Shown here piece by piece: positions 9,711-23,000 of a stretch of DNA of 64,000 nucleotides. How positions within the stretch are numbered: the first letter of the stretch is position 1; each line of letters begins with the position of its first letter. The notes beneath the pieces are model-generated. The model was given only the letters and a program-made list of their open reading frames with translations. It did no database searches and was not told the DNA's origin. This stretch comes from Melanocharis versteri (taxonomy: Eukaryota > Chordata > Aves > Passeriformes > Melanocharitidae). Both the position numbers and the translations under genes were made by a program. The DNA is taken from NCBI GenBank assembly GCA_013397845.1, contig VZTG01001869.1, positions 622,060 through 686,059 on the forward strand, given 5' to 3'.

Positions 9711-11165
9711 CCTAAGCAGCCTCAGCCTGAGTGCTTTTGTCTGTGCTGACACCAAACACTGCCCATCAGCAACCCTTCCTCAGCCCCTCCATGTTTCCCC
9801 TTTGCATACCACTCACTTCCAGAAACAGCAGCCCCTGAGTGGGACCTCTCCTTTTCCACTCACAACTTGCTTGGCAAGGAAAAAGCAGGTTAAGGTGAGG
9901 TTGCATGATGGGTACAGCAGCAATCTTTCATGGCTTCTTTTCATCTGTGTTTCTTCAGTGTCAGACAAGGCTCAGTGAAGGGTGTCAGGTTTCTCAGACT
10001 TTTCTGAGAGTCTGTCCTGCAGGAGCCTGCAAAGGGAAGTGGCATGGAGGCCTGTGGAGGAAGGCTTGGAGTCAATGAAGCAGCCCAAACCAGGACCGAT
10101 ATCTGGATATATGTGTATTTATCTGTCAGCTGGGGCATTGCAGATCTGTTCTGTAGCAACACAATTCTTGCTAATGATTCATTTTTCATAGTGTTCATCA
10201 TATCTTCATTTCCCACCCTGTGGGTATGTAGCTCAGTGTTCAATAAGCTGTGAGTACCAGGGAGCAGATACCATCTCCTTTGCATTGGTGCCTGTGGTCC
10301 TGAGTGGCTTCTTGTCATAGAGGGGATGCCAATGAGACACAAAAGCACTTTGAGGAGAGAGGTTAAAGTGAGTTTGTCTTACGTCTTCCGATTTTCCTCC
10401 ATTGTGCCTGACTTCTTTTATGCTGCCTCTTTCCCAAAACGGGGTGGAGGTCTCCCCTGTTCCTCACACTGTTTATCTTGGTTTTGCTTTTGCTACTGTG
10501 TATTTAGGATGTTTCTTATTTTCAGACCCTTGTGCTCATTTTCTAGCAACATTTAGCTACTCGAAAACCTTTACTCTGAACATGAATCCTACTTTGCCCC
10601 TTTGCTGCTTACATGGTTCACATACTTAACCACAAAGTATGTCTGGCTGTGCCATCGCAGTGTTACAAAATTCTTGGACACTGTTTGTGGAAAAGTAGTT
10701 GAGTATACTTACTCGTGTTTAAGAAAAGGTGATATTTATTATGTCCTGATCAGTGTATTTATAATTCATGGCCAACTAAAACTTTTGCTTTGGTTACACA
10801 ACTCTCTGACTGTGTTACAGATCTCTGAAAGTCAAGATGCTATGGAGGGTGTGAGACAAGAGGACTCTTGCAGAATGCAACTGGACCCAAAAGTGCGCAA
10901 CCCTGACCCATCTAAAGGTATTCTGCAAAGTTTCATACATGATGGTGGGGCACATGCAACTAGATATCCTCCATAGAACATGTGGCATGTTATCTGTTTG
11001 AACTGCTTGGCATCATTTCAAAGCTGTAAATAGTGATCCTAGAAGTCTGGGTCCCATGGTGCTTGAGTTACTAGAGGGGATTTGAGGTACATACCACCCA
11101 CTTGTTTTCTTCAACTGAATGTGGACTTACAGCTGTGCTGCTGGCAGTATATTTTCAGTCCAGCC
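9711..11165. other. Gene-free stretch
   Basis: Mixed single-copy sequence. No exon or repeat is recognised. Confidence 0.5.
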
Positions 11166-14100
11166 TCCTTCTCACATCAGGACCATCCCCAGCAACAGGT
11201 CTGTCACCATGCCTTTGGCAATGCCAAAACAGCTGTTGTTTGACAGTGACTGAGACAGCCTAGCTACAATACCTATACAGGGTACCTGTAGAACCTTTTC
11301 TTCTTGCCCTTGTTGTCCCTGGCCAGGTTTATGTCTATGCGGCTTGCCGTGACTTGACACTGGCCAAATGCAAGGCACCCATGAAAGCTGCTTACTTACC
11401 CTTCTGCTACAGCTGGGCAGAGGACAGAAAAAAAATTAGCAAAGGGTTCATGAGTTGAGATAAGGACCAGGACAAAATGCTCCAAGGGCAAAACAGGCTC
11501 AGCTTAGAGATACAAAGTGAGTTTATTGCTAACAGAATCAGAGGAGGACAATGAGAAGTAAACTAAGGCCTTAAAAACACCTTTTCTTCCCCCAGCCCCT
11601 CTCTCCTTCCCACCAACAGCGCAGGGGGACAGGGCATGGGGGTTTGGTCAGTTCATCCCCCGAGGTTTTCTTCCACTGCTCAGGGAGAGGAGTCCTTCCC
11701 CTGTGAGNCAGGAACCTCGGCTCTGGTGCCTGGAGCACCTCCATCTCCACTGACCTTGGTGTCTCCATGTTGTTTCCGTCACATGTTCTCACCTCCTCTT
11801 CTCTGGCTAGAATTAAAACTGCACCCCTACTTTTGTTTTAATGTCTTCTTAAATATGTCATCACAGAGATGTTACCATCATCTCTAGTTGGCCCAGCCTT
11901 GGCCAGCAGCATGTCCATCCTCAGAGCCATCAGGGATTGGCTCGGCCGGACGAGGTGGAAGCTTCCAGCAGCTTCTCACAGAAGCGACCTCTGTAGTCTC
12001 CCCCGCTACCAAAAACCAGGCTATGTAAAACCAACACAGCTTTCCTAACTTGATCTCTGGTGGTTTGGACAATCTCTCTGCACTTGTCTCAGGCTACCTG
12101 TGCTTGCCTCCATCCACTGTGTGTTTCCTTGTTGTGTTTGAGTTTGTCCAGGGCTCCTTCTTCATCCACACGGGCCTCCTGGCATTTTTTGCCTGACTTC
12201 CTCCTTGCTGGGATGCATTGCTGCCGAGCTTGAAGGAGGTGATCCTTGAATATCGACCAGCTTTCCTGGGATTCTCTTCCGTCCAGGACTTTATCCCTTA
12301 ACACCCTTGAAGAAGCCAAAGTCTGCTGTCCTGAAGTCCAGGGTAGTGAGCTTGCTGTGTGCCTTCCTCATTGCCCTGGAGACCTCAAATTCCACCATTT
12401 CATGGTCACTGTGGCCAAGACTGTCCCTGGGCTTTACATTCCCCACCAGCCTCTCCTTCTTGGCGAGAACAAAGTCCTTTATAGCACCTTTCCTTCTTCT
12501 CTATCACTTGGAGAAGGAAGTTTTCATTGTGTTCCAGAAACCTCCTGGATTGCTTATGTCCTGCTCTGTTGGCCCTTGAACAGCAGTCAGGGTGATTCAA
12601 GTCCCCTCTGTGGACCAGGCTTGTGAATGTGAGGCTGCTCCTGTCTGTCTATAGAGGGACTCATCTGCTCGGTGTTCCTGGTCAGGCAGCCTGTAGCAGG
12701 GCCCTGCTATAATGTCACCTGTCCCTGCCCTGCCTTTAATCCAGACCCACGAGCTCTCGGTTGGTTCCTCATCCATCCCAGGGCAGAACTCCATCCACTT
12801 CAGCATGTCCTTGGCACAGAGAGCAACACCCTTTCTTTGTCTCTCGTGCCTGTTTTCAAAAGAGCCTGTAACCTCTCATTCTGATGCTTGAGTCATAGGA
12901 GCCACCCCACCATATATCTGTGATGCCTGTTAGCCCATCTCTAGCTCCTCTTGTTCATTCCCCATGCTGTGTGTGTTTGCACAAAGGCATTTAAGTTCAG
13001 GCCCTGATGAAGCCGACTTACTGGCTGGAGTGTCAGGAATTCCTTCATGACTTTTCATGTATTCTCCTCCTGACCTGCTCCAAGCTTTGGGCATCTCTTG
13101 CTGACTTGCCATCAGACTGGAAGGACTAAGATGGACTGAGGTTCCCATCTGCCGCCACCTTGAATTTAAAGCCCTCTTCACCAGCCTGGCAAACCTATGG
13201 CCAAAGATGCTCTTCCCCTTGATTGACAGATGAACCCCATCAGCCCTCAGTAGACCCAGTTTCTCAAGGTGAGTCATGTGGTCCAAGAAGCCAAAACCCT
13301 GACTGTGGTACCAGTCTGCAACTATTTGTTGATTTGCCAGATCTGACTGGCCCTTTCAAACACCTTTCCTTTGAGGGGAGGATTAATGAAACAGCAGTGT
13401 GTAATAGTGGACTGTACCAGGCTCAGTAGTCTATGACCTGCTATGACTCCCCAGTAAGCAGCACCTCTCTAGAGAGCATGTCAGGTCATCAAATGGGTAC
13501 CTCTGAACCTCTCAGAAGTCACCTACTGCTATCACCCGTTGCCTTTTCTTAGTTGTGCTGGCTGTGATGTCGGAGCAGATGGGGCTGCCTTACTCAGATC
13601 CAGTGCCTCTCCTGATGTGACAGGTCTTTCCTCTTTAGTCTTGCAGAGCAACAAAGTGGTTATGCAAGGGCACCAGCCTTCAGGGAAGTCTCTTCCTCCT
13701 GTGGTCCCTGCTGTTGCAAGCCTCCATTCTTCTGCATTATTAGCTCCCTCCCTTCCGTGTGTGCTGGTGAGGGAGTTTTTTTGTCTGTTTGGTTATTTCC
13801 TTGTGGGGCCACTGCAGGCTGTGCTGGGGACTAGCTATCTTACGCCTTCTCAGTCTCCCTGATGTTATGCAGCCTTCTCACGGCGTTCTGCAGCTCAGCC
13901 ACCTGCTGCAGGAGGTGACCACCTGAGCACGTTTTGCAGGCAGGTCTGCTGCCTGTCCGTGCCCCAGGAAAAATGTGTCTCTTCTTGCAATCTGAGATCT
14001 GCCCTATCTACCCTGGTGGTGTCTGCTGTCCCCAGTCAGACAGATCTGCTGTAGGGAGAGGCTGCATTGCAGAATTCAGATTGCAACCACAGCAAGACTG

Positions 14101-14405
14101 TGTATCCCTGCCTGTTTCAGAGGGCTTCTCTCTGATCCACTGCTGTGATGGGACCAGTGACATGACTGTCCCATCTCCTCTCCTTCGACTTCACAAAAAC
14201 AAAAGGGCTCTAGGGAGACCCAGCCGCAGCCCGAGCCATTCACCTTTGCAGGAGGCTTTCTGCAGTTTTCCAGTGACCCCTACAGGCCAAATTGCAGAGG
14301 TCTCTGCTGGGGTCATGGAAGACTTAAGGCAGACAGACCACTTCTTTGGCACAGAAACGACACAGGTCCCCGGCATACCTGGCCCATGCCTTAGCATCGA
14401 AATCC
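11166..14405 (-). repeat. Long CR1 LINE (ORF1 esterase end to ORF2 endonuclease), interrupted by an LTR
   Basis: Minus-strand translation gives CR1 ORF1 remnants at about 13.5-14.4 kb and an esterase-like end near 13260-13140 (LLRADGVHLSIKGKSIFG, FARLVKRALN). The ORF2 start follows near 13000-12940 (LKCLCANTHSMGNEQEELE), then the endonuclease end at 12310-12090 (VLDGRESQESWSIFKDHLLQ). Past the LTR, the NLARDNKGKKKRFYRY motif appears at 11340-11280. Many stops and frameshifts make it dead. It lies downstream of, and in the same orientation as, SLC49A3. Confidence 0.85.
11345..12036 (-). mobile_element. ERVL-like solo LTR nested in CR1
   Basis: On the minus strand it begins TGTTGGTTTTACATAGCC and ends TCACGGCA. 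It contains a CATATTTAAGAAG TATA-type core near 11850 and the CTGTTTTGCCC...CCTTATCTCAAC block near 11500-11430, which recur in a common avian LTR family. Flanks are AGCCG and AGCTG, a 5-bp duplication with one mismatch. CR1 ORF2 reads on either side. The family name is not asserted. The single N at 11708 lies inside it. Confidence 0.75.
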
Positions 14406-15159
14406 CTCTGTTCTGCTAAGATTTCAGCTTCACGTTTTCCATAGGTTTTCCAGGGAAAGGCACATCTATAAGTGAGCTGTGAGATAGATGAGTTATACAG
14501 TCTTGAAGAGAAGAGTACACAGCAGAAAGTCTACCTCAGCTATGGTGATAATTACAGAGTAGCACGGACACTCGAGCCTCTTTTGTTCTAAACACAAAAC
14601 ATGAAGTTAGCTGAGCCAGCAGGAGCAGCTGATGATGCAAAGTAGGTACCTGCATGAGCTGCCTGGCCTCACTGTTGGCAGTGCCATCATGCCTTTATGG
14701 CATGTTGTCAGGGTAGGACAAATCATATAGTGAGGGAGCAACTACTCATTAGGAATCCAGAAAGAGCTTTACACACCTGTATGTCTCATGCATTAGTAGA
14801 GAGAAAAATCTCCCCTTTTTAGAATCTCTTTTATGTGCTTGGATAAAGATAATAGTGTCTCAGCTGGTGCAAGGCAGACTCTCTGACCAGGGCAACAGCA
14901 GGTTTTGGAGACCATTGCTACAAGTATTTCCTTACTCCATTAACCTATCCTTCAAAACAGAGCTAACGGTAGTTTAACCTACAGCTAATTTCATGTGGCC
15001 ATTTTAAGGATCTGAGATTATACTTCACACATTGTCAGTGTAAGCACAAGTTAATGACATCTGGCAAATACAGGGGTCTTTGCTTTGTGCTGCACAGCAG
15101 ATCCAATGAACCCTAGCATCTATAAAATACTTTTTAAAGATGGATACAGTGAGGTTAAT
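14406..15159. other. Gene-free stretch downstream of SLC49A3
   Basis: No gene or repeat is recognised between the CR1 5' end and the inferred SLC49A3 polyadenylation site. Confidence 0.5.
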
Positions 15160-16925
15160 CTTTTCTTAAACCACCCTTTATTAAAAAACATAAACATTTG
15201 TAAATATATAAAATTATAAAGTATCAAGTGCTTCTTGCTTCCCAGTACAGTGGAATTCAGAAGTGGCAGGTAAATTTGGTGTTAATCTGTTCGGTGTGGT
15301 AGTTCCAGGGCTGCAGAGCTGACCAGCTAGTTTTGCAAAAGACAGCTAATCTCATTCCTCTGACAGGCTTAAACAATCTTGTTTCACTTTGGTTTCAGAC
15401 TTCTTTCCTGCTCCCTTTGACAAACATCAGTGCTTACTAGTGAGAGCAAGGCTGGAGCTGTAGGAACGAGCAGGCTCCTTAGAAGATGCAAACAGGTGTT
15501 TTACAAAGGGCGAGCTTTCTAGTTGCTTATGGGGAAGAGAATTCAGGCACAGAGAGAGTTCCTTTGTACAGTGTTCCTCAGGGACAGTGTGTTCTTGACA
15601 TTGGGATCATCTTCTAGCTGGACTGGATAAAGCTTCAGGTTCAATTTGCATCAAGGTCCCTTAATCAGCAAGTACTCGAATTCCCTTGACATACGTATGA
15701 TATGAAGCATCACAAAATCCCAACTATCTATTTTTTTTTTATCACGTAAGTGTTATAAAGTAAGAATTTCTCAGGTAGTACACCTAGACCTGCACTCCAA
15801 AGCAGGACATTACACTGCTGTGGTAGTACTGTAAAATGAAAAATCCAGTTGTACCCATTGTAATTGTCAGTGTAACTGAACTCCAAATGGGATCTTTTGT
15901 GTCACTTTCCATCTCTTCAAACACTAAAGAACAGATGTCAGTTGCAGAGAGAACTGGAAGGTGTTTGTTGATGTTTCTTACTTGGTTTCCCTCCCAAAGC
16001 CCCTGCCACCTGCAGAAACTTTTAAGTCCCTGCATTAAAGTGTCACCTTTTCCAGTTCTTCTGCCAGTTTCCACCATGCCAGGCACTACGGTGTCATTGC
16101 CCAAAGAGCGATGCTCTATAGGAGAGGATCACACTAGTCTAACACTAAACCAGCAGGTTCATATTCTTGTGGAAAACTTAAACCACTGAAATTGCAAGAG
16201 AGGTGAAGAAACAGAATCCCAAGTGAAACAAGCTAATCCTGAAGGTTTCAGCATTTAGCAAGGAACCACAGGGGTGAGAAATGCTGCTGTATTTAACTTC
16301 TGCTGCTTACTGATATTTTCTTTTATAGGCAGCACTTTTATAGGCAAGGCTTTTCTTTTCTTGCAGAAGACAAAGTGACTCATTGTAACAGACTTGTATT
16401 ACAGATCACATACTTACACATCCCTGCTGGAATGGAAGGATGCTCTAGCTTCTACTGCCCTTTGGCTAAGAGGCACAATTAGCTCCAATATGAGTGGAAG
16501 AGTTGTTATGCTGTACAAGAACCACAGTCCTTAAATAGAAGTTTTCCACTGGGTTTGTGGTAGGCACAGCTTCCATCTTTCTGAAACCTTCATCCTTGAT
16601 CCATGTACATGAAAATAAAAAAATGGCTGAAATATGATGCTATCCTCCACTGTAACATTTCTTTAGCTTGAATCAAGTCAGCTAAAAATTTCAGTTGTGT
16701 CCACAGTTGTCCATTCCCGCTATGACCTTTCTGACAGGACAGCCTTTCTTAACAGCCCAGATCCCCAAATAAACACAAGACTGAGGGATGCACAGCAAAG
16801 GTGCTGTTTGCTCTAGTCCTTGCTTGTTGTGCAACGTGACATGGATATCCCAGTGTACCAGCTCAGAATTGGTCCATGCCCACTAGTCTGAGTCCTTGTC
16901 CCTTGATATCCCCTTTTTGGCCTGT
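15160..16925 (-). other. Probable SLC49A3 3' untranslated region
   Basis: The stretch follows the stop codon without recognisable coding or repeat content. The first canonical AATAAA on the minus strand lies at 15182-15177, about 1.74 kb downstream. The extent is inferred from that signal only. Confidence 0.4.
15177..15182 (-). terminator. Candidate polyadenylation signal of SLC49A3
   Basis: AATAAA on the minus strand, the first after the stop codon at 16926. No clear GU-rich element was checked. Cleavage would fall near 15150-15165. Confidence 0.4.
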
Positions 16926-17080
16926 TTAGGGTTCAGGAACATGTGCTGATGCTGTGTCTTCTGCCTTGACCAAATCAGCACCGATTGTCTCAGCATGGAG
17001 CCGCTTGTAGTCAGTGTGGAAGAAGATGACGTAGAAACAAGCCATACCACTGCAGAGACCAGCCAGCACCAGTACCGGAG
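16926..17080 (-). CDS. SLC49A3: SLC49A3 exon 10 (helix 12, short tail, stop)
   Basis: The exon completes Thr422 and encodes PVLVLAGLCSGMACFYVIFF (helix 12), then HTDYKRLHAE and a 20-residue tail ending PEP before TAA at 16928-16926. The acceptor is CTCTCTCACAG. Mammals keep HTPYRRLQAE here but continue for about 90 more residues; the bird tail stops early. Confidence 0.93.
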
Positions 17081-20000
17081 CTGTGAGAGAGATACACTTT
17101 TAGGCAGTGAATCCAAAACTCCTCATGGGTGCAGAAATATACAGGTCAACTCCCCAAAACTGCACATTCTGTCTGACCTTCTCCCAAGGGATACTTCTGA
17201 GGACAGGGTGCAGACCACAGTGGGACGTTGCCAGTTTGGTAACAGACAAATCTCGCTTTACCCAACACTGGCATAGGAAGACTATTTAGGTGGAATGTGG
17301 AAGGTTTCCAGAACACTGTGTCCTGCATGACTCCCCAGATTGGAGGTCTTACAACAGTGCACACATTGTACTTGTAGGAGTATGTGTCTCTCTGTAAGTG
17401 TACATGTTTGCATCTTGGGGGTGGTGTAAAACATTACAAAAAAGATTGCATCAAATTACTTGAGTTCCACAGGAGGACAGTTCCTCACAGGTAGTGCTTC
17501 TTGTTATATCATCTGAGAGTAAAGTATAGAAAAATTCACTAAACATGAACTTTTATTAACAAAAAAATTGTGTTTAAAGGATCTTTTCTGAAGAGAAAGA
17601 AGAAAGTATATCTAAAAGACTGTGCAACAAAGCCTGGAAGTAGTTCTAATTTCACCAATGTCCCAAATTAACATCTTCATCTCTTTCTCCACAGGTTTTC
17701 CTGTATGTATCAGACCACAAAAAGAATAGGAATGGGTACCTAGTCCCAAGATCTAGCTCTCATCTGATTTAATGGCAAATTGCAAGCTTTCAGAGATGAA
17801 GCAGTCAAATTGCTTTTCAGAGACAGTTATTATGAAGCCTTGATCCTGTACAGCTAGTAGGCCTTTTTCTGGGGAGTTTCTGCTCAGCCAAGCAGGATAT
17901 ATTTAATAGGTGATAATCAGCCTTTGCTTACGGCATCTCCAGGTGTCAGTATTACATAAACATACTGAACCAGTTGAGAGACCAAGACTAGAGTTTAGCC
18001 TGCACTGAAAACACTTATGTGCTCCTGTTCATCTCAGTTATTGTCTCTTCTGACCAGCTAGAAGAGGAAGGGAAATCTGGAATAAATCAGAACAAAGCTG
18101 TACAGGTATGTTACAAACACGGGCAGCTGTGTGTGCAGAAGCAAGGGACATAGCTTTCAGTCAAAGCATTTGTAACCTTGGCCTCCCATATGAAAACCAG
18201 CCCTGGTTATGGTACATGGACAGTGTCTTCCCCTCAGGACAGCTGCTTTCTAGCTTGATGAGTGTCAAGTCCCTGCAGGGTGACCACAAGAGAAATTTTA
18301 ACCCAGAGCCAGCAGTGGCATTCATGGCACCTTAGAGTTCTTCCCATTTCAGTCTTGCAGGATTGGTTCAGCAGGAGCAGCAAGGAGTGCACCATCAGGT
18401 TCGGAAAGGGGGTTAGAAGATACGCTACATTAGGAATCAGACTTGCAGGGTTCCTCACATTGACACCTGGAGGAGAATGGGGAGTACATGGGGTGCAACC
18501 GAGTGTCTAGCATCATTTCCCAAGGACATACTTACTTGTCCAGTCCAGGGCTCCATCCTGATCAAGGGCACAGGTGGAGAATGGATCCTCAGAAACACGG
18601 ACAGTGAGGGCTTGCAGAAGAACCATTAAAATCACACCCTCAATCTGGCTGCGGGGAAAAGCCAACATGCAGTTATGTTTCCTGCCTGAGGTACCAGTGC
18701 TGCAGACAAGGCCACATTCCCCAGCTGGAAGAGAATGATGCTTCCTTCTGGAGCATGGTCCTTCTAGCAGAGAAAGCTACTGCTGGATACCTCTGGCCCA
18801 GGCATTTGGTTAACTGGTTCTGGCCCACAGGGTGTCCAGGTCAACTCCAGGCACAGGGCCAGTGTGGCAGGATCACTATATACTCCCTCTGAAGGCAAGC
18901 AGGTGTTGAACTACACCTGTCAAAAAGCTGAGGCATATTCACTGGGCAGAGACTTGGAAACACTTCCCACTGCAGAACTGAGGATGCAAAAAGGGCTATG
19001 GCTTCAGCCTCCTCCTCATTCACAGCTGGCTGGCAGCAGTCACTAAGTCCACAACCAGTGACAGACAACAGCCTTCAAAGGCAGTGTCTGATGCCCCTCA
19101 CTGACTGATGTTTCTTGCTGCTGCACCTCCACCTGACACAAACACATGGCACCAGATCACTGGTATCACTGCTTAGAGCTCCAGCAAGTCATTCCTGATG
19201 AAGTCCAGAGCCAGCCCTAGGCAGGTAAATTGGTAACTGGAACGACAGCCACTGTCCCTCACTGACTGATGAGCCCCATCTCCCTCAGCAGGGCACCGAG
19301 AACTGATTCGTCCCCATACTGTTGTGGGAATGGGTGCCTCTCTCTGGCATGCAGCCCCCATCTGCTTCAAAGGCAGGTGGTGCTGGGCATGGTTAAATCA
19401 TGCTTTGTGCCAACCAAGGGACACCTTCACCTTCCTTCTTGCTTTTCTTGCACCTCTTCCACATAGTCCTCCTTGTTTTAAAACACTTAGCTCTTCAGCT
19501 CTATGGCTCAGCCAGCCAGCTCCCCTCGCCAGGGGCATATGCACAGACACCAAAAGACATTCAGCAGGATGGCAAGCACTGATGTCCATGCTGTTCTCTA
19601 TCTGCATCCACACCCGTGTGTGTGTGTGAGTGTATGTGTGTGTGTGAGTGTGTGTGTGTTGGAACCCAAGCTCATCTGTCAATTGGATTTAAGCTGCCTG
19701 CTTACCTTGCAACAAAAATCAGGCCTGTAGATGTGCCCTCTCCTACAGGGTAGGAGCACTCCACGGCCAGCTCCATGGCAATGGGGTAGATAGCAAAACC
19801 AAAGAAACCGAAGAGCGAACTGGTGATGGCCAACATGATGGCCTGATGTCTGAACCGAGAAGTCTGCAGGCAAAAAAAACAATACCAGAGTCTCAATGTC
19901 AGCACTGCTGTGCAGAAAGTCTCTGAACCCTTAAACTGTAGGAAGTCTCAGGGGGTGACTCACTGGTATATTCCCTACCTTTTCCTGAAATCAACTTTTT

Positions 20001-23000
20001 TACTTTCAACCCTCTAGAGTCAACAAAAGGCTACAAAATGGAGAGCTATCTGTTGTATTGAAGTAAGGAGAGGATCAGCAGAATTATCTGAAAAGCACTG
20101 GTGTGGTTGTTCTACTGTAACTTGACTCCTCAGTAACTTACCAGGAGTATGTTCAACATCTCTCTAGGGCCAAGCAAAATATACACCTTTGTCCTAAAGC
20201 AAAGTAACATTTTGGAAATGATGTTTGCATTAGGTTACTTGTGAGAATTCTGGGTTGCTGAAGCTCAGTGATAAGGAAAATCAGTCAGACACGCATTTGT
20301 AACACTGGGATTTTAACATCAAAAGACCCAAACAAAAAAGCAAACAAAAAACCACCTGAAACATTTACAAAACCCGGAGATTAGTTTAGTGCCTAGAAAA
20401 GCCTTGTCCCTAACTCTGGAGGAAAGAGCATAACCTTGTCCAGCCAGTGCTACTAAAGACGAAGTACTTTGCAGCCACGCTGTTGGTACCTCCTTCCTTA
20501 ACCATGTAATAAATTCCCACAGAGGAACACGAGGTATCTGTCCTGGCATGGCAGCAAACCTGGCCCAGCTAAACTAGTTAAACCAAGGAAAATTCTGTGT
20601 GTCTGAAATCTGAGTTCATAATGCAAAAGGATCAAACAGATTTGAATGGGTGGTTTTTGTTCTACTACTTTGAACAAATAGTTCATCTGTATGGGAGGAA
20701 GGTGAGGAGGGAAGGGCAGGAGCTTGTTGCTCCTAACACAGCCTCTTGCCTACTCAGTGGTTTACCTGAGTCCAGGCAAGCTGACCTGTATTCAGATCAT
20801 CCTCAAAACAAATGCCAGAATATGAAAGGGGAAAATGCAAGGTCGCTTTTGGCACCTTGGCCTGCATTGGTAAAGGCACTGCATTTGTCTGTGTCTTCCA
20901 AATGGAGCTACCATCTCTGGGGTCTTGGCCCCAGGGAGGGTGTGATCACCCTGTAGTGGAAGTCTGGATTTTTTGTCACACAAGAGAAATGCACAGCATA
21001 AGACTGCTGGGAAAGCAGAAACCTGCACCATTTTGGGTCCTCTGCGGTGCTGGGAGTCCTGTGTGTTGTGATCAGATACGTGGGGCCATTGTATGATGGC
21101 TCCCACTGGCAATGGCTTGAGTGCAGTACTTGTACCCTGGCCCCATGGGTGTAAAGTCTCCAGGTTGTGCATTCCTCTCCTGGCTGAATTAAAGTGTTCT
21201 CCTCTTCTGCCTCTCTTGTCCGCCTCAAGGAACTACTTCAGGACTAGAATATAACTACATCCTTTCTCCTAATGTTACAACCCTGACACCCACCACTGCT
21301 AAAGCCCAGTGTTGGGAAAACATGACATTCTTGTTCATTTTTGTGAGATAAATACTTAGCAATTCCCTTTCTTTTTTTTTGAAAGAATGGTCTTGGGAGT
21401 CAGTAAGCAAACATGATGATCCAGTATAGGGATGTAAAATTATGCCAACTTATCTATATCCCAAATCAGTCTGTCTCAGACTCCACAGTGACTGTCAAAT
21501 CCTCAGTAAAGAGTTTTTCTTTAAAACATTCCTAGCCCAGAGAGATAATCCCAAAGCATAACACATGGCTTAATAAACACTATGACATCAAACGACCTTG
21601 GTTCAAGTTGATGATTTATCAGACGGCAACAGGAATAAGCCCATGGGAATGGCACAGTGCAGGGGAGAACTCACCACTGCGAACATGATGCTGGCAAGTG
21701 CACTCAGACAGAAACTAATCTTGGTGGACTCTATGAACTTCCTTGTCCGGTCGACGTACATGCCTAGCAGGAAAGCACCCAACAAACCACACACTGTGAA
21801 CAGTGCACCATTCAGGCCAGCAAAATCCTGGAGGGCAGAAGAATAAGTAATGAGAAACTAGAGCAGTTAGGAAAAAGGTTTTAATGTCACTGACCCATCT
21901 GCCAGCTACCAGTGGTTCACTTACTGAGGTAGGAAAAGCTTCCTTGCCCATTGCAGTAGCTGGGGCCTTCACAGGGCTCTGAATAGCAAATGACAGAGTC
22001 CAGGTGCTTCTACAAGTGTGTGGGGACAGCAGGGTGACAGTACTCCCAAAGGATGACAAGTCTCTGTACACCTGTCAAGGGAGGCTGGATGCAGAGCAAT
22101 AGCAGTTCCCTGGCATTAAATATTCCAGCCTGGAGCCACTGGGCTCTTCCAGAGGCAGTCGGGTGCTTTGTCCACTCTGGTGGCAACAGGCCCAACTGCC
22201 TTGGGACCTGCTGCTGTTTATAATTAGCCTCCTGGCTCTTTTCTTACCAAAGACCTGCACTGGCACACCCAAAGCATGTTAGAGGAGATACCGGCTGTGT
22301 CAAAGTCTAATTAGAGAGGCAGTGAGCAGTGGCCAGCATAGGGTACATGCTCTGTTGCCTGCAGGGATTGCCCTTTGCTTGTAGCACTTCTTCAGCTCCA
22401 TAAGAATTCAAACGCAGACAGCAATCCTGAAAACAGAGAAGCTTTTAACAAATTTGGGTAAACATTTTTGGGACCCTCAGGGGCACTGGAAGGAAACTGT
22501 ATAAGGAATAGCTTCTCTGGGCTAAAGGGCCAGGACAAGCCAGTCACACAGAGACAAAATCATGACGCACAGAAAGCAAGGCTGTGAAGTTTAAGAGGTT
22601 TCCAGTTAAAAGCCAATGGAGTGTGCAAAATGTGACCTGGCTATGGAGCCCTGAGCCAGATATCAGGTCTGGGAGCTGAAGAGGGGATGGACAGAGACCA
22701 GACACGTAAATGTGCATATATAACAGCTGGAGTGGTGTTTTAAGAGGACCCCCATAACGATACAAGCACTGGGACTGAAGTGCAGCCTGCTGAGAGGAAA
22801 CACCTGAACTGGGGGTTCTCCTAATAAGCAGGAGGGATAGAGGAGGAACCAGCTGTGCACATACTGTGCTGAACTGTAAAAGCAGCACCTGCTGGTGTCA
22901 TGAGAAGGATGGTGAAACAGCTGTCACAGTACCATTGACCTCTTCTGCTACCCTGGCTTCACGTAATTCTGTGCAAAGAGGAAAAGGTGCTTGCATCAGC

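Noticed and set aside
16883..17116. 77-codon frame over SLC49A3 exon 10
   Set aside because: Another frame of the exon; the phase set by exon 9 gives helix 12 and the conserved HTDYKRLHAE instead.
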